Positions 12,581-24,664 of a DNA stretch of 64,000 bases are shown here, piece after piece (the stretch's first letter is position 1; every line of letters starts with the position of its first letter). The notes beneath the pieces were generated by a model that worked only from the letters and a program-made list of their open reading frames with translations, had not been told where the DNA came from and did no database searches. Position numbers and translations under genes: made by a program. The stretch is from contig JAVYIG010000172.1 of assembly GCA_035222895.1 (NCBI GenBank), positions 310,001-374,000 on the forward strand. The letters are read 5' to 3'. This stretch comes from Strongylocentrotus droebachiensis (lineage: Eukaryota > Echinodermata > Echinoidea > Camarodonta > Strongylocentrotidae).

Positions 12581-12665
12581 AATGAGAGGGAAAAGGGAGA
12601 AAATAGAGGGGAAATAGATAGAGAGAGTGAAAGAGATAGAGGCAGAGAGAGAGAGAGAGATAGAA
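12539..12665. repeat. GA microsatellite in unit A
   Basis: Two GA-rich runs, equivalent to the longer GA plus poly-G run at 17450-17546 in unit B. Length differences here account for part of the size difference between the two units. Confidence 0.85.
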
Positions 12666-13089
12666 AGGGGGGAGGGATGGGGTGAATTGACAGAGGCAGA
12701 AAAGGCAACGTGAAAGAAAGGAAAACGGTGTAGGCGACCCCTCCTACACCCCCCCCCCCCACCCCCTCAGTGGTAATTTTTTTTTAACATTTCATCCACC
12801 TATAGAGAGCGCCTCCGCATACGCACACACACACATACGGTTGAATAAAATTTGGAGTGGACCATAAATGATTATTATTATTATTATTATTATTATATTC
12901 CGTTGTCAGTAAAGTTTAAATGATGTCCTGGCACAGAGCTCAAGGAAATAAATTTAACATTTTAATTTTTAAGTTTATTTAGGTATTCGATGTCCAGGGC
13001 AGCGTTTCACGAAACCGTTATTCATAAGTGCGGATAAAATCGTGAGATAACTCCTCTTTCTTTTTTAATTTCTCCCCAAACCTTTTATT

Positions 13090-13560
13090 ATTCTCTCTCT
13101 CTCTCTCTCTCTCCCTCTCTCTCTCTCTCTCTCCCTCTCTCTCTCTCTTTCTCTCCTTTTCCCCTCCCCTTGACCTTTCAACCTCGCTCCCTCCCTCATT
13201 CTATTTTCTCCCTTTCTTTTTACCCTCTCTCCCTCTCTCTGTTTCTCCCTCTACCTTTTTCTCTCACTCTCTCTCCCCGTCTACCCTGTTCTCTCTCTCT
13301 ATCTCTCCCCTCTCTCTCTCTCTCCGGCCATTTCTCTTCCTCTACCATTTTATCTCCATCTTTACCCTCTACCTTTTTCTCTCTTTATCTCTCCCCCTCT
13401 ACCCTTTTCTCTCTCTCCATCTCTCCCTCTCTCCGGCCTCTACCCTTTTCTCTCTCCCCTCTACCTTTCTCTCTCTTCCTCTCTCCCCCTCTACCCTTTT
13501 CTCTCTCCTCTCTCTACCTTTTTCTCTCCCTCTACCTTTTTTAGTCTCCCTCTCCATCTT
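13090..13560. repeat. CT-rich low-complexity tract in unit A
   Basis: A pyrimidine-rich block of CTCT runs with CTACCCTTTT and CCATCT spacers, matching 18390-18730 in unit B. Readings through it are Ser/Leu/Pro repeats and not genes. Confidence 0.85.
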
Positions 13561-15152
13561 CCCTTCACCCTGCACACATGTCTTTATAATAACAAGGGCC
13601 TTGTCATACACAACTCTTATAAAAAACCTTCATTTGAAAATAATAACCCATATTTAGATTACTTATGAACACTGCTATAGAATCCATAGATAGAAACAAA
13701 CACTTCTAATCCACTTTCATAAAACAAATTTTAATAAAATACCATATGATCAACACAATATTTCATATTAGGGCACATAATTATAATCTTATTATCAGAC
13801 ATACCACGCACATGTATGGAGATTGACAACATAGTAAATATTCGACATACACGCCGTTTTGCATAGAGTTCATAATGATGTAAAGAATTTGATGAAGAAA
13901 CAAAAAATGCAGAACAAATTTGTTTTTTTACTGGTGGTTCTTACTTAGTTTTCATCTAGGGTGTTATGAGAGAATCTGTATAAAGGAAGATATTGTATGC
14001 AGAGGGCAAGTAGGGCATTAACTAATGTACTTAACACAGAGTTAATACTGTTCTGGTTGTTAACAAACAAGGAATGTTACGAACTATAAACGTGCACTTC
14101 CCAAAAGTGTGTTGCTGTCCAAAGGAGTTTTCAATACACTCGACTGCCTTAGACAATGTATTTGAGTCAGGAATCTTCTCTCAATTTGTGTATTCTTTAC
14201 TGATTTAAGACAGCTCTTTAAACCTTATTGCAGCACAGTCGGTAGGGAATGGATCTAGGGCAACATTTAGATGTAGCTTGCGAGGAACACGCAAACACAT
14301 AACTGAATATAATTAATTCAGATATCTGGCATATCTACTGCTGCATATAATGAAAGCATCGCATCCTCTACAGTGATTGTTACTGCAGTTATCAATAAAC
14401 TAAACACCCACTTAAAGATTACAAAAAGGAAACATGGTTAAGGTTTTAATACTGCATGTCACATACACAAACTCACGGTCACTCTTATTCTCATTTAAAA
14501 ACAAATACATGAAGGAAAATTGCATTGTCCGCATCAACACCATTTAATTACATGAATCACACAGCAAAATTTTGTACACCATTTTACAATAACATAAATC
14601 AACCACTGGACTAAAGTTTTCATCTTATATTATTATACCATAATCATAAACCAACATAGCCATACAGGGCATGAACTTAAAAAAAGCGAGGCCAACTTGA
14701 TTTGTTGGTATATGTAAAGAAGTTTAGTGATATCAGATTGCTATAAAAGGCACTTGGAAAAAATTGAAGCCGTCTGTAATATTCTGGCTGAAGCTTAATC
14801 TGAAGTGAATTTGAAATGAATCTAGTACATCTTCCTTAGGCAGCTTTGCCTCTTGATGTGTTAATACAAAAATAAAACAAAAGGCTGACAATTCCTCAGC
14901 TCTTCTAAAATACACTTCCCTCTCATCTGCTGCTGAATAATCTTGCAGAAATGCTGAATAATTTTCCATTACCATCATCAAAAATACTACGATCTACTTT
15001 CTTGATACTTTCCAAAGAACCATCCCAATTTCCCTTCTAGCAAGATTTATATCTACATTTTGTGAGTGAAGTATCTACATCACGGTTATCAACTTCAAAA
15101 GGAAGAACAGTCTAATGCATAGGTAGTCCATATGGGTGGACATGGATTAGGT

Positions 15153-15242
15153 TTATTCTTCTTCCTCTGCAATTTGGTCAGGATATCTATGGTGTGGCAG
15201 ACGGTATTTTAGTTCAAAGGAACGCACCTCGGCTCGAATTTC
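15153..15242 (-). CDS. Second copy of the last coding exon of the lipid transfer protein gene
   Basis: On the minus strand an acceptor TTTTGCAG precedes 90 nt that encode EIRAEVRSFELKYRLPHHRY, then PDQIAEEEE and a TAA stop. This is identical at every base to 20303-20392. Both accept phase 0 from the exon at 21065-21375, so either could end the protein, and the product would be the same. Use of this copy needs a 5.8-kb final intron instead of 0.67 kb. It is an intact duplicate exon, not a decayed pseudo-exon, and whether it is ever spliced is unknown. Confidence 0.75.
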   Translation of the reverse strand, partial: EIRAEVRSFELKYRLPHHRYPDQIAEEEE

Positions 15243-15626
15243 CTGCAAAAGAAGCGAGAGAAAAATCTCATAAACTTATGTCCAGACATGTTGCGATATC
15301 ACATATATACATGTCACTATTTAGAAATGGCCATTGTTTAAGGTTAGAAATTTCTGCAAATGTTTGAATTGTGATTCAAGTTAAGGCATGAAACTTTCAT
15401 GAATCTAGACAAGAGAAAGTTTCTCAAACTACGATAATTTGGAAAAAGAAAACGGATTGATAAGATTCTCGTTACCAAAAAAGTATGTGCAAAGAATTGG
15501 ATGGCATGCAATTAAATAACACAATCTTTAGGATGATGTTCAGAAAATTTTCTTCCTCTGATCTTACTACATGTAAATAAGGGGAATACCCTGACTATTT
15601 AGTTTAGAAGTTACAAGACCACTATT

Positions 15627-15793
15627 AAAGCCCCCTCTGCATTAGTTTGGCCAGAAGGGATTAGGTGGTTATCTCATCACATCAGTTCTCAATTAACATA
15701 AGAAAAAGGGAACCATGGGGGACCAATGGTCACTGATTAGGCATTGTTTGCTATATAGAGGGCGCAAGTAGCTATAAGTAGTGCAGTGGGGCT
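15627..15793. mobile_element. Short TTAA MITE, copy in unit A (empty site for a nested element)
   Basis: An element of about 165 bp with ends AGCCCCCTCTGCA and TGCAGTGGGGC, next to TTAA. A second copy is at 20778-20944 (flanked TTAA-AGCCCC and GGGGCT-TTAA). A third, interrupted copy is at 46785-47518. This copy holds CTCAATTAACATAAG with a single TTAA where the third copy carries a 540-bp insertion. Confidence 0.75.
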
Positions 15794-17449
15794 TAAGACA
15801 ACCCAATGTATTGACTACTGAATTCTCTCATTCCCATTGGCTACATACAGGGAGCCCCCGGTTTCAGGAAGTGAAGGGTGCATGAGATTTCTATAATTCC
15901 TGATGTTTTACTGTACTTATTTCTTAATATATGCACATAATTACAAACTAACATTGTACGGGTCATTTTAATACGGTAAGTATTACTGTAGAGGTCACGG
16001 TTAGGAAATGCCATTAAACTTGTATCTTCTTTATTTATGTGTTTTCGCAAGTGTGTAATCATGTTCATTAGCCATCAACTCTCTCTGTATTAATACTGAT
16101 CCGAACGAATACTGTTTCTTAATAAAATGTTTTCTGTTAAGCGAAACTTTTATATATTTTGTTCAACCCTGGAGAACAACTTGGCAATCAGAACTGGCTA
16201 GAACAGTAAGTTTCATTATTTTAATTAGGTTGTTCCGGAGGTTTCTGCCCATATAATGAGTTATGGTAGGTTACTCGGAAATGGAGCTGGCAAAAGGCAA
16301 GAGGAGGATTGTAATGCCATACCCAATCAAGGGTATTCCGTCACGCAGCTGGAAAATAAAAGTGGTTTGTGAATCGCTTCGGGACCACGAAATAGGATTC
16401 AAGATCCTGATTTTGGTAGCGTCTTTCACCAGGAGAATGAAATGCTAATTAAGTTATACCGATCAGGGAGAGGGTCCTATTTTCATCTTTTCACTTTTCT
16501 TTCCATCCTCTCCCCTCCCCCTTCTTTCTTTGTTTTCTCCTTTAAATGAAGGTGGAAGGCTGGGGCATGTATCATCCGTGCCTCTCTTACACATCATAAT
16601 GCAATGCGCTATCTAGCTAATACAACACTTTTGTATAAAGTGACTGTTTGAAGAATAAAACAAATACATACAACATCTTTCTCACTTTCTCATTGGTTTT
16701 ATCTTCTCCACTCTCTGTCACCCTCTCATTTCACCCATACGTTTAGTTGATTAAGTTACAATGGTTTTTGTCAATACTACGAAGCTTATATTTATTTTTC
16801 AGTGGCAAAATGGACTCATTGCCTGGAAATTAAATTGAAATTAAAAGAAAACGAATAGGTATCACAGGACAAAAAACCTCATTCGACTGAATATATATTT
16901 TATTCGAGCAAAGAGCAACGAAATAGCAAACGGGGATGGGGGGGGGGAGGGTAGAATCTGCTTTTATTTATTTCTCTATCCGATCAAATAGGGTATCTAG
17001 GCCGGGGCTTATCCTTTTCTCTGAACTGCGACAAAACAAAATTCTGTATCAGCTAGATTGACAAGGTTGAGTTCTGATGTCATGGCTTATGAAAGGGGTT
17101 TGTAAATCGACGTAGACCAGGAAACAGAAATTAAAACTATAAGGTACACATTTTCGGTGGTAAAATTAAAGGCGCTATCCAGCTTCTTCTCTTCTTTTAT
17201 TTTAAAACTAAGTGGAGAGTGCAAATTGTTTATTTATGCATCTGCTTGGAAAATTGTACTTGGGGAACAATTCCATAATAAGAGACAAATTCAATTAAAA
17301 AGGTTATTACCAAGGCCCTTGACATTAAAATCGGTGTCGTATAGTCATCTAATCGTCGTTTTTAATGAAATTAAATTTTTTCCTCGAATTTATTACCATT
17401 AAAACAACAGAGTCCCAACCGTATGCCCCCAAAGACAATATACTGACAG

Positions 17450-17508
<59 letters not shown>

Positions 17509-17576
17509 GAGAGAGGGGGGGGGGGGGAGAGGGGGGGGGGGGGGGGTGAATTGGGGTGAAAGCCCGGTTGGGTCGA

Positions 17577-17996
17577 CACCTCCGCAGAGGGTGACACGTA
17601 TGACCGTTACCACGAATGCAAATAATCCCCTTTTGCGGTCAATTTCAAGGACATTTTGTGACATTTATCCCCCTTTTTAACGTCAAAACAAGGACAAAAT
17701 CGTACTTTGGAATACCCTATTTATAAGATTGTAAGGACACTTTCGCAAATTTACCCCTATTTTACCATATTTCAAGGACAAGACTCGGCTCCGAGAATTT
17801 TTCTTCCCGGTTTTCTCTTTTCTCTTTTCCTGACCCCTATTTATCAATTTCGAGGACACATGTGCACCCCTATTTTCTATATTTCGAGGAATATTTTGTC
17901 TGCGGACATTGCTTGAAATTGACCACTTAATTTATCCGCGATTATGGTAACGGTCATGCGGTCCCTAAGTCACATTGAGTGACCCCACCGGGGGTG
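17577..17996. mobile_element. 420-bp foldback insertion, only in unit B
   Basis: The ends are inverted: CACCTCCGCAGAGGGTGACA on the left, and CACCCCCGGTGGGGTCACTC on the minus strand at the right. A shared inner stem ATGACCGTTACCA sits near 17600 and 17957. The interior has degenerate short repeats of the type AAGGACA ... CCCCTATTT. The corresponding site in unit A lacks it, so it moved after the duplication or was lost from A. No ORF. Confidence 0.7.
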
Positions 17997-18389
17997 AATG
18001 AAGAGAAGATTCCGGTGTGTAGGCGACCCCTCCTACACCCCCACCCCCACCCCCCCCCCCCCTCTCAGTGGTCTTTCCCCCAACATTTCATCCACTTAGA
18101 GAGAGCGCCTCCACATACGCACACACATACACACACGCACACTCACAACCACATACGCACGCAGAGAATCGGTGCGTTTTTCAATATTAATGCCATATTC
18201 CGTTGTCAGCAAAGTTTAAATGATGTTCTAGCACAGAACTCAAGAGAAGAAAAAGAAAAAACATTTTAATTTATTTTATTTTGAGGTATTCGATGTCCAG
18301 GGAAGCGTTTCACGTAACCGTTATTAGTAAGTGCGTATAAAACCGTGAGATAATTCCTCTTTCTTTCCTAATTTCTCCCCAAACCTTTT

Positions 18390-18730
18390 ATTCTTCTCTC
18401 TCTCTCCTTTTCTCCCTCCCCTTGACCTTTCAACCTCTCTCTCTCTCCCTCATTCTATTTTCTCCCTTTCTTTTTACCCTCTCTCTCTCTCCATGTCCCC
18501 CCTTCTCTCTCTCTCTCTCTCTTCCTCCCTCTCCCCCTACCCTTTTGTCTCTCTCCATCTCTCCCCCTCTCCTTCTCGGGCCTTTACTCTCCCTTTACCC
18601 ATTTCTCTCTCCCCTCTTCCCCTCTACCTTTCTCTCTCCATCTTTACCCTCTACCCTTTTCGCTCCCTCTCTCACCCTCTACCTTTTTCTCTTGCTCTCC
18701 CTCTCCCTCTCCATCTCCCCCTTCACCCTG
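18390..18730. repeat. CT-rich low-complexity tract in unit B
   Basis: Equivalent to 13090-13560. Pyrimidine runs with no coding evidence. Confidence 0.85.
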
Positions 18731-20302
18731 CACACATGTCTTTATAATAACAAGGGCATTGTCATATACAACTCTTATAAAAAAAAACTTCATTTGAAAA
18801 TACTAACCCATATTTAGATTACTTATGAACACTGATATAGAATCCATAGATAAAAACAATCACTTCTAATCCACTTTCATAAAACAAATTTTAATAAAAT
18901 ACCATATGATCAACACAATATTTCATATTAGGGCACATAATTATAATCTTATTATCAGACATACCTCGCACATGTATGGAGATTGACAACATAGTAAATA
19001 TTCGACATACATGCCGTTTTGCATAGAGTTCATATGATGTAAAGAATTTGATGAAGAAACAAAAAATGCAGAACAAATTTGTTTTTTTACTGGTGGTTCT
19101 TACTTAGTTTTCATCTAGGGTGTTATGAGAGAATCTGTATAAAGGAAGATATTGTATGCAGAGGGCCAGTAGGGCATATGTACTTTACACAGAGTTAATA
19201 CTGTTCTGGTTGTTAACAAACGAGGAATGTTATGAACTATAAATGTGCACTTCCCAAAAGTGTGTTGCTGTCCAAAGGAGTTTTCAATACACTCGACTGC
19301 CTTAGACAATGTATTTGAGTCAGGAATCTTCTCTCAATTTGTGTATTCTTTACTGATTTAAGACAGCTCTTTAAACCTTATTGCAGCACAGTCGGTAGGG
19401 AATCGATCTAGGGCAACATTTAGATGTAGCTTGCGAGGAACACGCAAACACATAACTGAATATAATTAATTCAGATATCTAGCATATCTACTGCTGCACA
19501 TAATTAAAGCATCGCATCCTCCACAGCGATTGCTACTACAGTTATCAATAAACTAAACACCCACTTAAAGATTACAAAAAGGAAACATGGTTAAGGTTTT
19601 AATACTGCATGTCACATACACAAACTCACTCTTATTCTCTTTTAAAAACAAATACATAAAGGAAAATTGCATTGTCCGCATCAACACCATTTAATTACAT
19701 GAATCACACAGCAAAATTTTGTACATCATTTTACAAATAACATAAATCAACCACTGGACTAAAGTTTTCATCTTATATTATTATACCATCATCATAAACC
19801 AACATAGCCATACAGGGCATGAACTGAAAAGAAGCGAGGCGAACTTGATTTGTTGGTAGATGTAAAGAAGTTTAGTGAAATCAGATTGCTATAAAAGGCA
19901 CTTGGAAAAAACTTAAGCTGTCTGTAATATATTCTGGCTGAAGCTTAAGCTGAAGTGAATTTGAAATGAATCTAGTACATCTTACTTAGGCAGCTTTGCC
20001 TCTTGATTTGTAAATACAAAAATAAAACAAAAGGCTGACAATTCCTCAGCTCTTATACATAACACTTCCCTCTCATCTGCTGCTGAATAATCTTGCAAAA
20101 ATGCTGAATAATTTTCCATTACCATCATAAAAAAATACTACGATCTACTTTCTTGATACTTTCCAAAGATACATCCCAATTTCCCTCCTAGCAAGATTTA
20201 TATCTACATTTGTTAGTGAAGTATCTACATCACGGTTATCAACTTCAAAAGGAAGAACAGTCTAATGCATAGGTAGTCCATATGGGTGGACATGGATTAG
20301 GT

Positions 20303-21375
20303 TTATTCTTCTTCCTCTGCAATTTGGTCAGGATATCTATGGTGTGGCAGACGGTATTTTAGTTCAAAGGAACGCACCTCGGCTCGAATTTCCTGCAAAA
20401 GAAGCGAGAGAAAAATCTCATAAACTTATGTCCAGACATGTTGCGATATCACATATATACATGTCACTATTTAGAAATGGCCATTGTTTAAGGTTAGAAA
20501 TTTCTGCAAATTTTTGAGTTGTGATTCAAGTTAAGGCATGAAACTTTCATGAATCTGGACAAGAGAAAGTTTCTCAAACTACGATAATTTGAAAAAAAGA
20601 AAACGGATTGATAAGATTCTTGTTACCAAAAAAGTATGTGCAAAGAATTGGATGGCATGCAATTAAATAACACAATCTTTAGGATGATGTTCAGAAAATT
20701 TTCTTCCTCTGATCTTACTACATGTAAATAAGGGGAATACCCTGACTATTTAGTTTAGAAGTTACAAGACCACTATTAAAGCCCCCTCTGCATTAGTTTG
20801 GCCAGAAGGGATGAGGTGGTTATCTCATCAAATCAGCTCTCAATTAACATAAGAAAAAGGGAACCATGGGGGACCATCGGTCACTGATTAGGCATTGTTT
20901 GCTATATAGAGGGCGCAAGTAGCTATAAGTAGTGCAGTGGGGCTTTAAGACAACCCAATGTATTGACTACTGAATTCTCTCATTCCCATTGGCTACATAC
21001 AGGGAGCCCCCGGTTTCAGGAAGTGAAGGGTGCATGAAAATCAAGAATCTTTGTTAATACATACCTCTCCGAACACGTTGAGAGGATTTGAACACTTTTC
21101 ACACACTGAACGTCCAACACCGACCAGATCATCATGGACACAGCTGCAGACCTGGCATTCAGCCGGCTCGCTCTTCATCACCAGCCGCTTGACGAACACA
21201 TCATTGAAGCCCTTGTCGCTGAGCATGCTGCTGTCGAAGATTGCACCACCGGACTCCTGGGCAAGGAGGGCGTTGACACCACGGGGTTCGTCGGTGAACT
21301 GACGGAGGGTGGCGGATCCCTTGAAGGCTTCTAGACTGGACATCTTGCTCGTGTACGTTGCCGTGGAGTCAATAC
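20303..21375 (-). CDS. Lipid transfer protein exons 48-49: Cys-rich end and acidic C-terminus
   Basis: Exon 48 is 21065-21375 and encodes a Cys cluster, ECQVCSCVHDDLVG ... SVCEKCSNP, ending NVFGE. Its donor is GAG|GTATGT, phase 0. Exon 49 is 20303-20392 after acceptor TTTTGCAG, encoding EIRAEVRSFELKYRLPHHRY, PDQIAEEEE and TAA. The intron between them (20393-21064) holds a short TTAA MITE. The terminal exon is identical to 15153-15242. Confidence 0.88.
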
Positions 21376-24300
21376 CTGCCAGACAGATTGTCATACAGTG
21401 GAAACTTGTAATAATGAGGACATTTGAACCATCAAAAATTACCATTTTGTATCGAGTTTCTTGTTTTATTAGAGTAAAAAAATATATAAAAAGAACTAAT
21501 GAGATATTCAATAATAAAGAGTCCTACATGTATGAATGCACATGCCAGACTTGTACATAATATACAAAGGGTCTGCAATCAACCGCAGTACAAACCACAA
21601 TCTACATTTTGTCTTCTACTCATTTAATTTCAGCGATTTCCAACCCACAATACAACAGAAGTGACTTACCATAGACTAGCTCTGTCTTAGACTTGGACTT
21701 GGAGGCACTGAATTGTTTGTTGAGTCTGAACTGATAGTCCATGAGGATGGTGAGGGAGATGGCTCGCTTTCGGAGCATGACAGACAACTCCTTGAAACTC
21801 AACTACAATGGGAGAAAAGGAGATGGAAGAGACAGGACATGTGTTAAGGTATCATGTCATTTGGAATGGATAATACAAATATCAATAATAAAAGTAACAA
21901 CAACAACAACAACGATAGTGATTGTAAAAATTATTCTACTCGTACTTCTACTAGTATAACACTACTACTACTGCTGCTACTACTACTACTACTACCAATA
22001 TCACAACTACTGCTACTAATACCACTTATAATGGTAATAATGATAATAATAACAATAGTTATTTTCATATTGCACACATATCTCTTACCTACAAGGTACT
22101 ATTATTAACTTGGTTTCAGCCCAGCTACCTTAAAGCACTGAAAGCATTCAAGGAATAAATTCCTACCAGGTACCCATTGACTACACCTGGGTGGAGAGTG
22201 GCCCATGTAGATTAATGTCTTTACGAAGGAGATTCACGGGTGCCACAGCATTGAGACAACCTACCTTTGGATTTTCCTCTGTGTATTCAGAGCAAGAGAG
22301 AAGGACGATATGTTTAGCAGCTCCGGCGCGGAATGGATAGTTAGCAGCAAGCTTGACGGCAGCGAAGGTGTCGTTGCTTCCGCCATCGGTAAACTCGAGT
22401 GAGTCGCGACCCAGTGGGAACTCACGGGCTCGGTCGTTGAAGATCTTGTGGTTGATGGTGTGCTGGTGAGCGGCATCATGGACTCCTGAACCACCAAAGG
22501 CAGCTAGACCAAACTGAGTGTCCTCAAAACCTGAAATAAAATAGGTTTCAATTTCAGAATTAGACAAATCTTTTTCATACCAGATTGGTTAGTCTCACGG
22601 AAAAAGCCACTTGAAAAGATGGATACTTAAAGCATGGACACCAGATGATCATGACTTAAAGAATCGAGTCAAAGAGACCCACATTATATATGTATTTGGT
22701 GCCCCATTACATGAACGCTTACAAAGCCTGAAGTAAGAGGAGTTAGAGCCTGAAAAAAGGCATCCCTAATCTAGAAACATTACCCATGACCCATCATGTA
22801 TTATACCTGTGTGTATGTATAATATTGTTGATAATATTGTGAGCAGTATGTAACTGCAACGAAAAGATGCTATACCTAATACGTACTCTGCGGACTAGAT
22901 TGGATTGGATTATGATCATTCCAATACGTGTAAACCCATTTAGTACTGCACAATCTCATTCTCAAAGGTTTTATACAGCACCCACTTGCTTAAATTAGGC
23001 AATGGGCTAAATAAGTTAGTTGTCAATTTGCCTTAAGTTTTGTACTTCCTATTTCGGTCAAATGGGATATTGACAACATTTTCCAAGGCTTTCCTTTAAG
23101 GCAAACAGAATATTGAGGGCATTTTCCACTTTCACAATAGAGTGCTACAGACGAGTTAATCACACAACGATTTTTGCAGGACTGAACAAGGGAGGGGAGG
23201 GGGGCAACGTGAAGATAAAGAATCTCTACTCACCAGCATCTTGGAGTTCTCCAGCCAACCTGACAACCAGGTTGTCAAGGTAACCCGCATCCTGTTCCGC
23301 ACACTGCTTCTCTTCCACAACAAACACGATATCAGCCAGGCGAGGAATGGCATCTCCCTCGATTGTGATTGGCTTGCCAGCTTGGAAGGGCTCATCTCCT
23401 ACCTCACAAATGACTAATTTAAAATAAAGAAAGAGGATGGAAAATATAGGTTTACTGCAGGACCAACATGATGAGTCACTGTAACATGTTAACACCACAT
23501 TTAGTGAGTCAGATGAAAGAATGGATTAAATCACACTAAAAATCCCCTTTTCCTTGAATATCATGAAATATTTTTTAAAACCTGAAATGGTAAGAAATAA
23601 AAGAAGGCCTCATAACGCTATGTCATACATGTCGGCTCATATTGAAAGTATTCCATAAAATCCCTGAGTTTTTCAAATAGCTTTAATACCCAAAAATTGT
23701 AACTAAATTGTAATGGCATGTAAATATGAAGCATAGAACTACAAAGTTGTAAAAACAAGCATGTTTCTTTTCGGATCTAATACATATTTTTGTCACTAAT
23801 TAGGCACATTTACGTGTATATTCTACGTGACTTTTGCATGTCCAATGTTCGTTGTTGAATGAAAGCATTGCTTGCATGCAAACTATTCTAATGGGATAGG
23901 CCTAGAGGACTTACTGCATTCGTCAGGCATGCGCACGGGTTGCTTGGAGAACCAGCACTGGGTCTTGTAAGCGATAGCGATGCTACACATCTTGCTGTGT
24001 CGCTCTTCCTGTGGCAGGTTACGTGTGTCCAGGATGCACATCCTGTAGAAGGAATCTGGATCGACCTGAGGGCAGGGTAAGAACCACAAGACCAATGGTA
24101 ATTAAAAGATCTACATCTACGGTCAAACCTGCTTTATTATTGACCACCTGTTTACAACGACCACATTTTTGTGTTTCCTTAGATTTGTGATACTGCATTC
24201 CAATTAAATGGATTCTCATAAAATTAATGTATACACATGAAGGGTAATAACTTCCAAAGTACTTCGGAGGAGCATAGAGACATTCTCCATGTGATATGCT

Positions 24301-24624
24301 AGATATAAAAAACGGACAATGATACTTCTTAGGTGTCACTTACTCCGCCGTGGCAACCAGCAAGAGGAGAGCAGTTGTCTAGGAACATACTGGCACAGGC
24401 CTGGTTGTCAGGGTGCAGGGGGTCAAAGTTCACGACAGCATCCATGGTTGGGATGACCCTGTTGAGGTCAAGGGTTGCAGCCTCGGACTGGATGCAGTTC
24501 TTGCCGACCTTCCAGGATTCTGTGAAAGCGGTGATGTTGGTCTGGACCTCATTGCCTAGAAAGAGAGAGAGAGAGAGATTAAGAAATGTATGTGAGATTT
24601 GCTTGTAGTACACAATGTTGTATT

Positions 24625-24664
<40 letters not shown>

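Larger units (their letters stand above)
11439..15885 (-). repeat. Tandem duplication unit A (distal copy)
   Basis: This 4.4-kb block matches 16076-21037 in order and orientation. From about 13640 to 15885 the match to 18795-21037 is nearly base for base, with only scattered substitutions and small indels. It carries a GA microsatellite (12539-12665), a CT-rich tract (13090-13560), AT-rich sequence that is probably 3' UTR or flank, a copy of the last coding exon (15153-15242), and a short TTAA MITE. Unit B adjoins the rest of the lipoprotein gene, so A is more likely the derived copy. Between A and B (15886-16075) lies an inverted copy of about 10310-10500, which marks a complex breakpoint. 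Confidence 0.85.
16076..21037 (-). repeat. Tandem duplication unit B (gene-proximal copy)
   Basis: The homologue of 11439-15885, continuous on its right with the rest of the lipoprotein gene. It differs from A by longer GA and poly-G tracts (17450-17546), by a 420-bp foldback insertion at 17577-17996 absent from A, and by lacking the ATT-tailed stretch found in A near 12850-12895. It carries the terminal exon at 20303-20392. The rest is 3' flank with no other coding exon seen. Confidence 0.85.

Noticed and set aside
13170..13544. Ser/Leu/Pro-rich open frame, also at 18422-18817
   Set aside because: Low-complexity CT tract, with no start context, domain or splice support.
21030..21334. Plus-strand open frames across exon 48
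   Set aside because: They are antisense shadows of the well-supported minus-strand exon. The same applies to plus-strand frames at 27083-27625, 29340-29579, 31003-31243, 32061-32285, 35345-35862, 38145-38407 and 54908-55223.
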